Shown: positions 45,120 to 57,692 of the stretch, one piece after another | How positions within the stretch are numbered: position 1 is the stretch's first letter | How the letters are laid out: each line of letters begins with the position of its first letter | From: Austropuccinia psidii | Lineage: Eukaryota; Basidiomycota; Pucciniomycetes; Pucciniales; Sphaerophragmiaceae | Assembly: GCA_023105745.1 (NCBI GenBank) | Contig: JALGQZ010000004.1 | Coordinates: 12,364,451 to 12,428,450 of the forward strand | Length of the DNA stretch: 64,000 nucleotides | Reading direction: 5' to 3' | The notes under the pieces: model-generated | Seen by the model: only the letters and a program-made list of their open reading frames with translations | What the model was told of the DNA's origin: nothing | Database searches by the model: none | Program-made: the position numbers and the translations under genes

Positions 45120-47109
45120 GCTACAAACGTTGAGCCAATCTTGATCAAATACCTGGAAAGATAGCCCTTCAGCAATATAACCATCATCTGTTGATTGTAT
45201 TTCTGGCAGTCTATCAATAGTTTTTTTTACACTTTTTCTTAATCTTATTACAAAACTATATGTCTCAATCAATTTTTAATACCAACTCCTTAAATAGGCC
45301 TGAGTGCCAGCATAAGCCCACTTTGTGGTAAAGTTGACGGCCATTTTCCACTACCTCCTCAGTATCTGAGCATACTCAAGGGTCATTGAATTGTAATTCT
45401 AGAATCGGAAATTTAGCTGTATCACACCATTCATGACGGCGCTCACAGGTCTGCACATCATCAATTAGATTATCATCAGATTTACTTCACAATGAAGAAG
45501 AGATATAGTAACTAACCCTTTGACAAATCTTTGCGAGATTTTGATTCTCCTTCTTTTTTACAAAATACTCTGCATCCTTTTGAATAGACTTCTATTCTCT
45601 TTTCAAAGAAGTGAAATATTACTCCATTAAAGCCGCCACAACCCTGTAGCTATTATGATCCTTGTTCCAACAGTAGTGATGATACTTGGTGCTGACAAGT
45701 GTGAGACGGAATGTACGGCAAAACACCATAGACATCAACTCATTGAATGGATGTTGCCATGAGCTCTCCCAGTTCCAAGTGAATTGCTTTATTCCTAACT
45801 TGTGGAGCTCATTTTCACAGTAGCTTTGGAAACCCTGAGACTGAACCTGTGTTGATGGCTCATTGAAAACATCCTCAGGGACATATCCAAGATGACCAGC
45901 CACTTGAATTGCAATTTCATGCTCTTCTGTGCCGGGTGGTGCCAGTAGTGAGGAAAAATCCTTATCCCTTACTTTGAGTAGGAACAGACAATGGGAATAT
46001 ACAGCTGATCTCATCCCATGGACATTTTCTGGAAGTTCCGCTTTCAGCCATTTTTGTTGCTCCCTCTGGCTTGCACGTTTTGCCACATTGTGCACTTTGC
46101 AAGCCTTGTTCCTTCACTGTCTCATCTCGGATTGATAAAGCATACTCTGGGAAAGGGGAATTTGAGGATGGGTGAACTCACTATTTGACTGAGTGCCTTG
46201 CTCATGCGCCGTGAAATTGTCCCTCCTTGGTTCATCATTTGTTTCACTTTGAGTTGGAGACATGTTCTCATCCTCATCATCCCCAATTCTTTCTCTTGAT
46301 GAGCTGGCATGACCCGTTCCTGGTTTGGAGGCATATGGATGATGACATCAAGTGACTTTCTCTTTATGGACCAGAGGTGAAGATGCATAAAGTTCATTAC
46401 CTGCCATGCAAATCATCAGTTAACACATCAAAACATAAATGAAGACCGGTCATACTCACGATCTTCAGTTGGCTCCTGAGATTGGACTGACTTTCCTTTA
46501 GGGCCATATCTAACCCATGAAACAAAAATATCAAATTGTGAAAAGGTTTATACTCCAACATTAAAATGACTTCCTTTGATGAATCGTAAATCCTGGATTT
46601 CCCTCCAACAGACCACTCCAAGTAACATTTTCCAATGGTCTTTTTTGTAGCCCCCCATCAACCCGCTTTTCATTGCCCACATGAACCTGAGATCCTGATG
46701 GAATATTGAGGGTTGGCTGTTTAATTTGTCCAAAGGGATCCTGGGATGCGACTGGATTCCGACCAAGATTAAGGAGGAACTCACGTGGAAATTTTGATTG
46801 GGGATTGGCCTTTGATGAGATTTGAGGTGTGCTTTCTGGCCCCTCAGACACATCCATTTGTGTATTAGTGGGATTTGGGGGAATTGGAGTGACGGAAATA
46901 TTTGGGATTGACCAAGTGCTTGAAGTTGGAGCTTTTGGATTTCCCACATCAATGTTAAGACCTGATACATTAATTGAGGATGCAATAGGGGTTGTGAGAG
47001 GAACTTTGGGACTCAATGGTGACTGTGTTTCAACATATTCTATGCTAGATTCACTATCTGAGTCATGAACAGAACCTGAATGGGATTTATGTGGCTTGGA
47101 AGATGACAT
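45120..47109 (-). pseudogene. Orphan multi-exon gene, Ser/Pro-rich N-terminus
   Basis: Start ATG at 47109 (MSSSKPHKSHSGSVHDSDSE). An exon runs to about 46562, then a small exon near 46500-46460 ending before GTGAGTATG. Next is an exon after GCATGGCAG at about 46400 (NELYASSPLVHKEKVT), then 46095-45619 (VAKRASQREQQKWLKAELPE, HGMRSAVYSHCLFLL, HPFNELMSMVFCRTFRL) and weaker C-terminal pieces to about 45120. A TGA separates the exon at 46122 from the next piece, and other frame changes occur. No known domain; conserved core Trp/His residues suggest a folded domain. I recall relatives in rust genomes, often near transposons. Confidence 0.5.
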
Positions 47110-48054
47110 AAGGGCTAAAAAAGTATAGTAATCTTTTAAATTGATAAAACAGCTCAGCATTATGATAAAATAGAGTAATATGAGATGAAATTTTTTCAAA
47201 TTTATAATAGAGAAATTCTATGTATAGTTGGAACCAAGTGTCTCGTGGAAGTCTAATTAGATTCTTTTTAGGAGGATTATCCCTGCCTCCTCTTGAGCTC
47301 CTCCACTTTTGTCAGAAACCACCCTGCATGGCCTACCAGCATATAATGTGATATTTCCTTGATCTCAAAGGGGACCCATCATTCATAAGTAATCAGATTC
47401 AATAAACATTTCCCCCTACCCATTGTCACATTCTGTGAATTATCCAAACTGCCAATATATGCATCAAAATTCCACAGCATTGTACATCTGTAAAGGGGTA
47501 TATTCATGAAGTATTTACCCACAAAAGAGACATCAGCTTTCTCAAAAAGGCAAGAAAATAAAAATCACATTCCAACCAATTAAAAGCCCGCTGCACTCAA
47601 ACCAAATAGCAAGACTTTAGCCCTACTCCAAAGGCTTATGTAATAGAGTTATATTGTTATGTCTGTAATAAGGTTCAAACCATGTACTATGGCATGCCAG
47701 CATACATGGTTTGCATGTAAATCCCCTCAATTCAATGTTGACACATCCCTAATGGAACACCCCTAAAGGGTCAAAGCTGCAGTATCACCATGTGTAAATA
47801 AAAAATAATATGTATGAGCATTGAGCAGCATGGTTTTTTACCCAATTCCGCCATCCAGATGAGACATGTTACACTTTATCCCCTCCATCTCAGCCACAAT
47901 TAAAAATGGGATAAAATCTCCAGATGGCTCAAATCATCTCCCCCTTCATAAATAATCACTCAATTTTTTTCCCAATTAATAACACTACGAAACACTTTCA
48001 CATCAACCATAGATATCTATACACAAACCAACCTTACTCACAATTACTGAAACA
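47110..48054. other. No gene recognised
   Basis: Divergent intergenic region between the minus-strand orphan gene and the plus-strand transposase. It should contain both promoters if either was ever active; no specific element identified. Confidence 0.4.
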
Positions 48055-49196
48055 ATGACAACCCGCTGCTATTCCTTAATGTGTATATGCATGTGTCAGC
48101 ACTGCTCAACTCAAACACACTCTTCCCCTGAGGGTGATAGGCAGGGAGTTTCCTTCATAACTTTCCAATATAAACAGCACATTGAAAAGCTCAAATCAAC
48201 CATTGCACCCAAATCTCCTCCAAACATCCCTACTTCTGCATTGGCATCTGGGTTTGCGGAAATTCTATTGGATCAAATCTTCCCAGCTGATCATTCACAA
48301 TTGACCCAAAGCACATTCTCCACTCCAGCGGTTCTCAATTCAACTGCACAGAAACCATACAGTGGCAGTCAAAACCTTCCCCCACAAGAACTTGGAACAA
48401 TAATATCTGCCATTCTATAATTAAGGTATAATATACCCCGCAGGGCTTCACACATTCTCAACCCCGCCTTGAACCTGCTGATAAAGTGAAGTATCTCAAG
48501 CTCAGGTGGTCCCCCCACTCCTGCATTCCACATACCTCAAGATCTCAGTACCATATTTGAACATCTCCAATTGGAGCCAGTTATTCAAAACCATATATGT
48601 TGTCCTCAATGTTTCTTTCTTAATGGCCTTACTGAATCAGTCACAACTGACCAACCCCACTGTCAATTCCATAATGACCCAAATGATCATGATCCCCCTT
48701 GCACACAATCATTAGGCAAATTCATCTATTCATTTGAACCATGCACCCAACACACAACCAACATGCAGCAAAAGTTTATACCAAAAAAAATTCCATTTAT
48801 CAACCATTCAAAAATTGGCTTGCCAGATTTCTCCAGTTGGCTGGAATTATGGAAATTCTGCATCAACATCAACAATCCCAAACTCCTGAAGGTTCCCCCA
48901 AATGTGACATCTGGGATGGATTGGTCTGGAGACGATTCACTTGCACTAGAAATATTCACGAACCCCCATTCATGTCCATTCCTGGTGCATTGGCCTTCTC
49001 CATTTATGTGGACTGGCTTAATGCACATGGAAAGTAAACCTGGTTGGCGAGCATTGGACATATCATACTTATTTGTCTTAATCTCCCCCCAAGTGAAAGA
49101 TTGAAGCCAGTGAATGTCTATGTTGCAGGAATCATCCCTGGTCTGAAGGAGCCAATTTCCCTTCAATTGAATTACCTATTAATGCCACTCATCAAG
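48055..49196 (+). pseudogene. Tnp2-like (CMC/EnSpm-type) transposase, N-terminal part, interrupted by element E
   Basis: It begins MTTRCYSLMCICMCQHC, the Cys-rich start usual for basidiomycete Tnp2-like proteins. Further on come NHICCPQCFFLNGL, a FKNWLARFLQ segment, CDIWDGLVWRRF, LAFSIYVDWLNAHGK and ICLNLPPSERLKP..VYVAGIIPG..EP, in the family's usual order. The coding sequence stops at 49196 where E's LTR begins; the rest should lie beyond the right end of E. Lesions: TAA 48418-48420, a shift at the A-run near 48785, and TAA after NAHGK (about 49034). It would have cut and pasted a DNA transposon. Confidence 0.7.
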
Positions 49197-49958
49197 TGTC
49201 ACAGGGGCTCTTCTACGTGAAGAGGGCCTGGCACTCAGTAAACTGGGACTCACTTATGGAGGGCTCAGGATATGGTAAGAAACAATACACTTAAGAGTGT
49301 TAAGAGATGAATTACTAATAAAAGAGGTATAAGAAAAGCAGAAACAAAATAATAAGAGGAATAAATAGAAGATCCAACCACAAAAAAGTCCAAGTCCACT
49401 GTTTCAACCTGTCAGAATGAAAAGAGAAGGGTTAATAAGGATATGGCCACCCAACTCATACTGTACAGGCAAAGAAAGAAAATGCAAAGATTAACTTAAT
49501 ATTAAATAAATATAATACTCAAAATAAGGATAAGAATATTCATAAAATAATAAATAAACTAAATTAGTTAACTGGGGAAAAGTCCCCAGGGGGAGAAGGA
49601 GGGGCTGGTATATGTGAGAATCACCAGCCCTGATCCAGAGAGAGAATTTTCATGAGAGGATTGAATGATTGAATTGAGTCTGGCCAATACAGGTACTGTA
49701 CAGTTGTAACAAACCTGTACAAGAGGTGTGGTGGAGTTGAGTAATCATACAGTTTCATAATGGTGTATCCAAACTGTATTGGGTGAATCCAACCTCTACG
49801 GATGTTGACAGGCTGTATTGAAGTACCAAGGTGTATGCATGTTTCAGCAAGGAAGGTTGCTGAAACTGAATGCTGATGCAAATAGTGGATCTGCTGGTTT
49901 GAGGTGTTTGAGTGGGTGCATGAATGAATACCCTTACCCCTGGTGAGTGGTTGTTACA
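49197..49958 (-). repeat. Element E 3' LTR
   Basis: 762 bp, the reverse complement of D's LTR family (TGTAACAACC at 49958, TGTGACA end at 49197) with visible divergence. It directly abuts the transposase coding sequence. Confidence 0.9.
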
Positions 49959-50915
49959 GTATCCCCCTCTTGAAACTTGTGGGCTCCTGAACACCATAAT
50001 ACCTTGCCACTGTTGAGTGGCATCTCAATATCCCCACATTTTGTTTCAAAAAACTTCTTTTTAATTTTTTATTTCCTCTTGACCATTATCCTGAAAATCC
50101 CCTTTCATTTCTTTCCTGCCAAATTAATTTGATTCACCCCTTCTTTCAGCTTGAGTAAGTATTCCACTTTGAAATATGCTTCTTTTCTTCTGATTCAAAA
50201 AATCTTTTTTTCCTTGGGGTATGGCCTTGGGTTGTATCCGAAAATGATGGCCAATGAGCTCTTGTGCTTAAAGAATGATGCCAAATTAGTATATGAATGT
50301 ATCTCATTTGTTAAGGCCAAATTGAAAATGTCTTGAAGTAAGTCTTCAAGGGGTCTTGTCCCCATTGGCCTTGGAAATGCCTCAATGTGCCATCCCATAG
50401 TATTTTGGGCCTTGACCCTTCCTATGGTGATTCTTGATATTTCTTGATTCAATGGCCTTTTGGGCCTTTTTTGGGTCTTGGGTGAACTTGGCCTAATCTT
50501 GGTATATGGCCCTTTTTGGCCATTTACCTTTCTTTGGTGTCCTATGGTCCGTAGGCCGTGGACCATGGACTGTATGCTGTGATCCATGGGGGCTATTGGA
50601 AGCCCCCTGGGCCCAATTTTGGTGGGGACCCAGGGGTACCATGGGACCATGAATTGGCCCATGATCCAAAATTTCACCTACATGGCCTGGACCCTTTGAG
50701 GGGGTCCAGGATCATCAAGATCCTGGCCTCCCCAAATTTGCAGAGAAGGCACTGGGTGATGAATTCAGCCTGAAATAGGTCTTGAATCCTCACCTTAGAG
50801 GCTTTGAGGGGGGGAATAAATAAGTTATGGCCCCATTTCCTTGAGGTCAACTTTTTTTGATTTGAAGTGGACTGATTCTGATGTCTTGAATCTTCTGCTT
50901 GCATATTCTTCAGTT

Positions 50916-51717
50916 ATGAGTTCCAAACTGACTGAACTCACTGAATCTTCTCCTTCTTCACTGCCACCATCTATTCTTTGTGGTTCTGGTGTCTTCAGTC
51001 AATTGTTTTCACCCTCCATGGCTTCTTCTGGTCACTCTGATCCCTCCCAAACCTATGATGGATACAGAGCAGTTGAAGTTCTTGATCCTGATTGTTCTGA
51101 GTGTTTGGCCAAGGGTAAGGATTGTTTTCAACACTACAATACTCAATCTTCAAAGTGCCACTACTGCTTTGTTGGGAAGAAACCATGTCGTTGTACCAGG
51201 GTGCCATCTTCTAACATCAGGAGGTATTTATGGAGTAGAAAAGATGGGCCTTTTGGAATAGAGTTCCCAGTCTCTGAGGCACCTACTCCTTATGGAATTT
51301 CAGGATTTTCTCAATCTGAGTGACTTGCAAATATTGATTGAAATTGGTACTGATATTTTGATGTAGTGATCGGTTCTAGGAAGAGGGATGTGGCCAGGTG
51401 GACTAATGTTGGAGGACCAATGCCAGTTGGTGGTAGGCCAATATATTCCAGCTCAGAAGTCCTAATCTTCAGGATCAATACTGAAGGGGTAGTGAAAAGA
51501 ATAAGAAGGATTGCTGATTCCCCAACTGATCCAGATGCTGAAGGTAGTGATGAGCTGGATGGTGAAGAAGTTGAAGTTTTCCCTCATTTGGTTGGCCATC
51601 CATCCAGCAATTCCTCTGCTCAGCCTCTTGCCAACAGATTCCAAAGCCAAGTGATTCCCAGTACTCCCAGAACCTTCCAACCAGTTTATGCTTCCATTCC
51701 TACTACAATTCCTCCTT
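50916..51717 (+). pseudogene. Element E antisense Zn2Cys6-like gene, 5' part
   Basis: Homologue of 16183-14943. Exon 1 is 50916-51315 and exon 2 starts at 51367. The cluster C-x2-C-x6-C-x10-C-x2-C-x6-C is intact (CSECLAKGKDC then CHYCFVGKKPC). The intron donor reads CTGAGT instead of GTGAGT, so splicing should fail. Exon 2 is open to 51717, where element F is inserted, and continues at 57282. Upstream, the CG-rich cluster seen in D is here mostly TG/CA. Confidence 0.75.
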
Positions 51718-51722
51718 CTTCA

Positions 51723-52358
51723 TGACGTCATAATTGATCTTACCAGAACTTTTGACACTGACGTAATCAAAACTGATCCGCATCAGCACTGCGGATCAAT
51801 CAATTCCCCCGTACAAATACTGATTCCGAACTTCCTCGACTCTCAATTTTTTTTATTCAGTTTTGTATTTCTCTTTCACTCTCTCCCATAACTCATCTTC
51901 ACCATAATCCTTACGACCTGACAACTACAAACCTCGAATCAGGATTAAGGCTCTTCCACTGACTACGGGTGATACAGAGGGACAGTGGAGGTAAACAAAT
52001 TGCTAACGCATTCTATTTCATCTTTGACAATCACCTACTTGTAACCATCAGATTAACTCATTATATTGCATTCAGGCTGTGTCTTTGTAGTTGAAAAAGT
52101 AGCTCAGATAGACATAGTAATATCCGTATCATTAGTGTTCCAGTTGTCAAAGGTAAACACCCTTCCACTTAACTCATTTTTTATCTTATAGCATTAACTA
52201 GCAACTCCTACTACACATCCATACTAACCTCTGTCCTTAATTGTAACCTATTAGAACTTTACCACTACTGTGTGCAAGAAATATAGATATATATTTATAC
52301 TGCAATAAAGTGACGACAGAAGTTGTTAGATTGTAACCAACTCTTGACTATTATTACA
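51723..52358 (+). repeat. Element F 5' LTR
   Basis: It opens with the palindrome TGACGTCA (51723-51730). A hairpin follows, TGATCCGCA / TGCGGATCA with a 7-nt loop (51774-51798). The partner copy is 56641-57276. Confidence 0.94.
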
Positions 52359-52426
52359 TGGTAGCAAGTTGTTCGCACTTGGTATAATCTCTGAACACAG
52401 AGCTGGAAGGACAGGCCGTAATCAAT

Positions 52427-55400
52427 ATGGAATCAACAACAGGCGAAAAGAATCTTTTCCCTATGGACACCAAAGGAGAAGCAATGTCAAAACAATCAAT
52501 AGTCAAACTGAACCACCAAAACTGGATTTGGTGGTGACAACAGTTGAAGTATGCCTTTCTCTACAAAGGATACAACAATCTGTTCAACGCCGAATGGACC
52601 AAAACCAACAAATCTACACCCGAATTCATCAAAGCAAATGCTTTTGGTATGTCCACTCTTCTATCCACTGTATCTGAAGAACTTTAACCAGTTCTACTTC
52701 AGAAGGAATATTTCCTCAAATCACTCGAGGCCCTGTCTGCGGCTTGTGGTCAAACCTCCATGGTCACTTTGTGTCAGCGACTGTTTGATCTCGTCAATCT
52801 CACCTATGATCCAAATACTTCACTTGAAAATCACGCCTATAAATTCACTGACCTATTTCGGTCATTCCAAAACTGTGCAGTCGGGAATACTTTTCAGATG
52901 GACATTGGTGAGGGTGCAGCTGCCGCAATACTACTAATGAGTATTGGACAGGACTCCTCCCTCACTGGTCTTGTACAGACTCTATACTACGCTACTCCGT
53001 TTAACCTTGAACAAATAACCAGCAGGCTCCTGATCGAAGACAGTCGCAGGACGAAAAAAATCCCGGACTCCACACTATATCTAAGTCAATCCAAACCATT
53101 GTATCGACCACCTCACCTAAATCACTCCTCAACCAGCCAATTCACCAAGCCAAGCTCAACCACTCGAGGCCATCCAAGGCCACATCCTTCAGGGGCTACT
53201 CCCACTCGTTTCAATCAGGGTGCTAACCTGGAAGAAAAGTTTAAAGTTTTTCTTGATAAGTACATGAAAGAGTACTTCGCCAATTCTCACTCTGCCAACC
53301 AGGCTGAAGAGGAGATTCACAATAATAAAACTACTGAAGAACTAACGGAGGATGATGATGGATTCTATGTTCAGGAGGATGCACATGATCAGCTGCAACT
53401 AATGTCTATCTCAAGAAAAAACAACACTGAACTTATACATGACTCAGGAGCCTCTCGATCAACAGTATGTCATTTAGCTCTTCTCACCAATCCCCAACCA
53501 ACAAAAATAACAATGGAAACCTTCTCCGGAATCATTGAGGTAACGTTAATGGGCAAGCTTAATCTCGGAGGATACAAATTATACCCAGTGTACTATGCCC
53601 CCCAAGGACGCTCAGACCTGATTTCTGCCTCGCAACTGGAGGATCATGGCCTTAGATCCTACCAGAAGAACCAGACAATCATTGTGAAATCAGGGAATCA
53701 AATAGTGCAAACATTCCCTAGAAAAGGAAACTTGTATGTATCTCAATTCCAACCCTCAACAAACTCAATCATCAAAGACTCTACTACTACTACCAGTAGA
53801 GACTGGCACGTTATATTAGGTCATCCATCCAATGAATACCTGAAACGGTTTCTACACCTCAATGACCTCAAACAGTCAATACCACTGAACGTAACCAGTA
53901 ATTGTCACATATGCAAATCTTGCAAGATCAAAGCCTCACCCCACAATCATCCAATTTCGTCCGCAGACCAACCTTTCAAAAAACTTCACTTCGACATATT
54001 AGAAATCACTCCCCTAGCCAAAAACTCAATTCGATATGTTTTAGTAATCATTGATGACTTCTCCCAATTCAACCAAGTCTACTTAGTTAACCAAAAATCA
54101 GAAGCCGCATTGAAACTCATGTCTTACATTCACGAGATACAAAACAAAATCCAAAGATGCCCCGGTTTTTTACAAACCGATCAAGGGGGTGATTTCTACT
54201 CCACTAGTTTCAGATCCAACACCGAAGCATTGGGGATAGTATTTGAACAAGGCCCAGCTAACAGTCCTCAGACCAACGGCATTGCTGAACGTTTCAATCA
54301 GATGTTGCTTACTAAGTGCCGGTGCCTACTTGCCCAATCCAATGTGCCCATCCGGTTCTGGGATGAGGCTATAAAATTATCTTCCACTCTAATCAACTTA
54401 CTCCCCTCTTGCAGTCTAAACTGGAAATCCCCAGTCAGTGTTCTCTCAAATCTCAAATCAAATATCGAACCAGTACGCAAGTTGAATTAACTGATTCCTT
54501 TTGGTTTGAAGGCCTTTGTGCGTAGGCAGCCTGAATCCAAGGTCCTTCCACCATCTAAACCTCTACTATACTTAGGGCCAGAAGATTACTCAGATGTTAG
54601 CCAATTCCTAGATCCCCAAGCTGGTAAGGTCATAATAAGCCGCGACTACACCACAGTCCCTTTTAAACTTGATTACTCTACATCGGGCTCTCTCAAGAAA
54701 CTGTACAACTACCAATAACTCATTTTCGACTCAACCCTCAAAAATCGCAATCATACCCTCCTGGCTGTGTAAGAACAACATTCCACCCACTAATCCAACC
54801 ATTACAGATGACCAGAGTCCTCCAACTCCCATTCCATCCAGTGAACCTACAATCACCATCAACTCTGAACCTAATCAGACTCCCATTGAACCATGCACCA
54901 CTATCAGCTCACCATCTCGCATTCCACTCCCTCATAAAAAGGGATATGCCTACGTTCCACACTATTGCAATGCCCCAAAAGACATCAACAAGGATAACAT
55001 CATTACCGAGCCTAGGAGACAAAGGAACGTACCCAAGGCTGTGACGCCTCCACCAGCTGAAGATGGAGATTTATATCTTAATGAGGAAGTGTCAGTCAAG
55101 CAAGCGTTTCAGGATCCCAAGGAAAGAAAATTCTGGAATGAATCCATGGACCAAGAGTTTGAATCCCTAACCTCCAAAAATACTGGTACTCTGGTTCCTC
55201 CCCCAAGTACAGACAAGTTCATAGGTGGCATGTGGCAAATTCTCTGTAAGAAGAATGAATTTGGTGAGATCCTTAAGTATAAAGCCTGATGGGTCTGCTT
55301 TGGGAACCACCAAGAGCACTTGGTCAATTACTACGACACATACGCTGCAGTGGCAAGATCAGAATCATTCAAAATTCTCCTGTCGCTCATGGTTGATAGA

Positions 55401-56643
55401 AAATTCTTAGCCTATCAATTCAACATAGAGACACCCTTTCTCCATGGTGAAATGGATGCCCCCAACTATGTTTCTCAGGTTGCCAATTATGAAGTTCCAG
55501 GTAAGGAGAACTGGGTCTGGAAACTCAACAAATCATTATACAGGACAAAAACAAGCTCCAAGACAATGGAAAGCTCATCTGGTTTCTACTCTCTGCCAAC
55601 TGGGTCTGTCTTCAGCTGATACCGACAAATGCCTATTCTTCAACACCAACAGAACTTTATTCCTACATATACATGTAGATGATGGATTAATCATTGGTGA
55701 GACAGCTGAATTAGTCAAACTTTTTCTGACACAGCTGAGAAAATCATACTCCATAAAAACAAAGGAACAACAGACCCAACATCTTGGACATACCCTAAGT
55801 TGGCAACTGAATGGATCAGTAATCTTGCACCAACAAGACTTCTGCAGTAAGATCCTAGAGCAGTTCAACATGACCTTGGCCAATCCTATAAAAACCCCAG
55901 CTCCAGCAAATATTCATAATGTCGTAGCACAAGCATCCGTGCCTTTTTCTAACCTTACCATGCAGAAGGCAATCGGGATGCTCAACTATCTCGCTCTACA
56001 CACCAAACCCGACATCATGTTTACTACTAATCTCGTGGCCCAGTTCACTAATCGACCTACCGCAGCCCATTGGTCACTAGTGAAACACCTACTTAGTTAC
56101 TTAAATGGGACTCGATTCTTAGGATTGCACTTCACAAGAACCAAACATCCGGAGAGTGAACTTGTAGGCTGGGCCGATGCAGACTATACCACCTCCCTAG
56201 TAGCTAAGAAGTCTCACTCAGGGTATGTGATCATGTTTCTAGGCAACCCTGTCTCCTGGACCACCAAGAAGCAACCGGTTGTGGCACAATCAACAACCGA
56301 AGCAGAATTTATCTTGATGAACAAGTGCTCTAAGGAAATGCAATGGCTATCTAATCTCTTGTATACTTTAAATATGAAATTAAAAGTTCCAGTACTCAAA
56401 AATGACAATACTGGAGCTATTACCATCAGTGAGGAAGCGCAACTCAATCCTAATTCAAACCACATAGAACTCCGATTCCAGTACCTACGAGATCTAGTCA
56501 AGAAGAACCTGCTAATTGTACAACACTCACCCACAAATGATATGGTTGCTGATGTACTCACAAAAGCTTTTGGAACAGTAAAAAATCATCAAGCCATTAA
56601 GATTTTGAAGTTAGTCCAATCTGATAAGATCACAGGGGGGTGA
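52427..56643 (+). pseudogene. Element F gag-pol
   Basis: Gag begins at ATG 52427, with KLNHQNWIWW followed by TGA 52535-52537 and TAA 52685-52687. Protease HDSGASRSTVC lies near 53435-53470. Integrase has a zinc-binding H..H..CHICKSC and the D,D-x-E core (HFDILEI, QTDQGGDF, GIAERFNQ). A TAA at 54488-54490 follows, then a frame change near 54700. RT begins at FWNESMDQEF, with TGA 55287-55289, another shift near 55550, and HVDDGLIIG as the catalytic site. RNase H has WADADY and STTEAEF. The end is TGA at 56641-56643, the first bases of the 3' LTR. Non-functional in cis. Confidence 0.9.
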
Positions 56644-57276
56644 CGTCATAATTGATCTTACCAGAACTTTTGACACTGACGTAATCAAAACTGATCCGCA
56701 TCACCACTGCGGATCAATCAATTCCCGTGTACAAATACCGATTCCGAACATCCTCAACTATCAATTTTTTTTATTCAGTTTTTTATTTCTCTTTCACTCT
56801 CTCCCATAACTCATCTTCACCATAATCCTTATGACCTGACAACTACAAACCTCAAATCAGGATTAAGGCTCTTCTACTGACTATGGGTGATACAGAGGGA
56901 CAGTGGAGGTAAATAAATCACTAATGCATTCTATTTCATCTCTAACAATCAAGTACTTGTAACCATCAGATTAACTCATTATATTTTATTCAGGCTGTGT
57001 CTTTGTAGTTGAAAAAGTAGCTCAGATAGACATAGTAATATCCGTATCATTAGTGTTCCAGTTGTCAAAGGTAAACATCCTTCCACTTAACTCATTTTTT
57101 ATCTTATAGCATTAACTAGCAACTCCTACTACACATCCATACTAACCTCTGTACTTAATTGTAACCTATTAGAACTTTACCACTACTGTGTGCAAGAAAT
57201 ATAAATATATATTTATACTACAATAAAGTGACAACAGAAGTTGTTAGATCATAACCAACTCTTGACTATTATTACA
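56641..57276 (+). repeat. Element F 3' LTR
   Basis: 636 bp, same ends as the 5' LTR, followed by CTTCA. The hairpin arms are unchanged although the loop carries a substitution. Confidence 0.94.
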
Positions 57277-57281
57277 CTTCA

Positions 57282-57692
57282 CAAAGTACTTCCCATGCCA
57301 AACCTGTCTTGAATCCAGCAGTAAGACCATCACCAAGCCAGCAACCCAGGAACTCACCCATAACCACCTCTCGTCATCTCCAACCTGTGGCCAGTTCCAG
57401 CAGAAGAAGGGATGGTTTGTCTCCTTTGCTGTTTCCTGCCGCTCAAGTTTTTCAAAGAAGAGATTGTTCGCCTATCCAAATTACCAGAGAAGATCCCAAT
57501 GCGGAAAGTGAAAACCAAGACGCTGTGGCCAGATTATTCAGGAGGGTTGATAGAAATAGCAGGGAGGTGATTATGTATGCAAATGATAGAACTATTCCGG
57601 GTACTGCTTCAGAAGAGATGGCTGCAAAATCTGCCTGCTATGATGATGAATTGATAAATGACTTTCAGAGAACCTTTGATGATTTAGGTTGA
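57282..57692 (+). pseudogene. Element E antisense gene, 3' part
   Basis: It continues exon 2 in frame after element F: the Ser/Pro linker, then LFPAAQVFQRR, DAVARLFRRVDRNSRE and TASEEMAAK, ending DDLG with TGA at 57690-57692. The C-terminus is very close to D's, three residues shorter. Confidence 0.8.

Larger units (their letters stand above)
51723..57276 (+). mobile_element. Element F: complete Ty1/Copia retrotransposon (5.55 kb)
   Basis: 636-bp LTRs (TGACGTCATAAT..ATTACA) with target duplication CTTCA at 51718-51722 and 57277-57281. PBS TGGTAGCAAGTT (52359-52370) fits an initiator-Met-like primer. Polypurine tract ACAGGGGGG precedes 56641. The domain order protease-integrase-RT-RNase H defines Copia. 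The LTRs differ at about 30 sites (about 95% identity by eye), mostly transitions. Confidence 0.95.

Noticed and set aside
49197..49958. Solo LTR
   Set aside because: The polypurine tract, antisense gene, pol and gag of the same family follow in order, so it is E's 3' LTR.
54488..54490. Programmed stop between Copia integrase and RT
   Set aside because: Several other stops and frameshifts occur in the same element, so ordinary decay is simpler.
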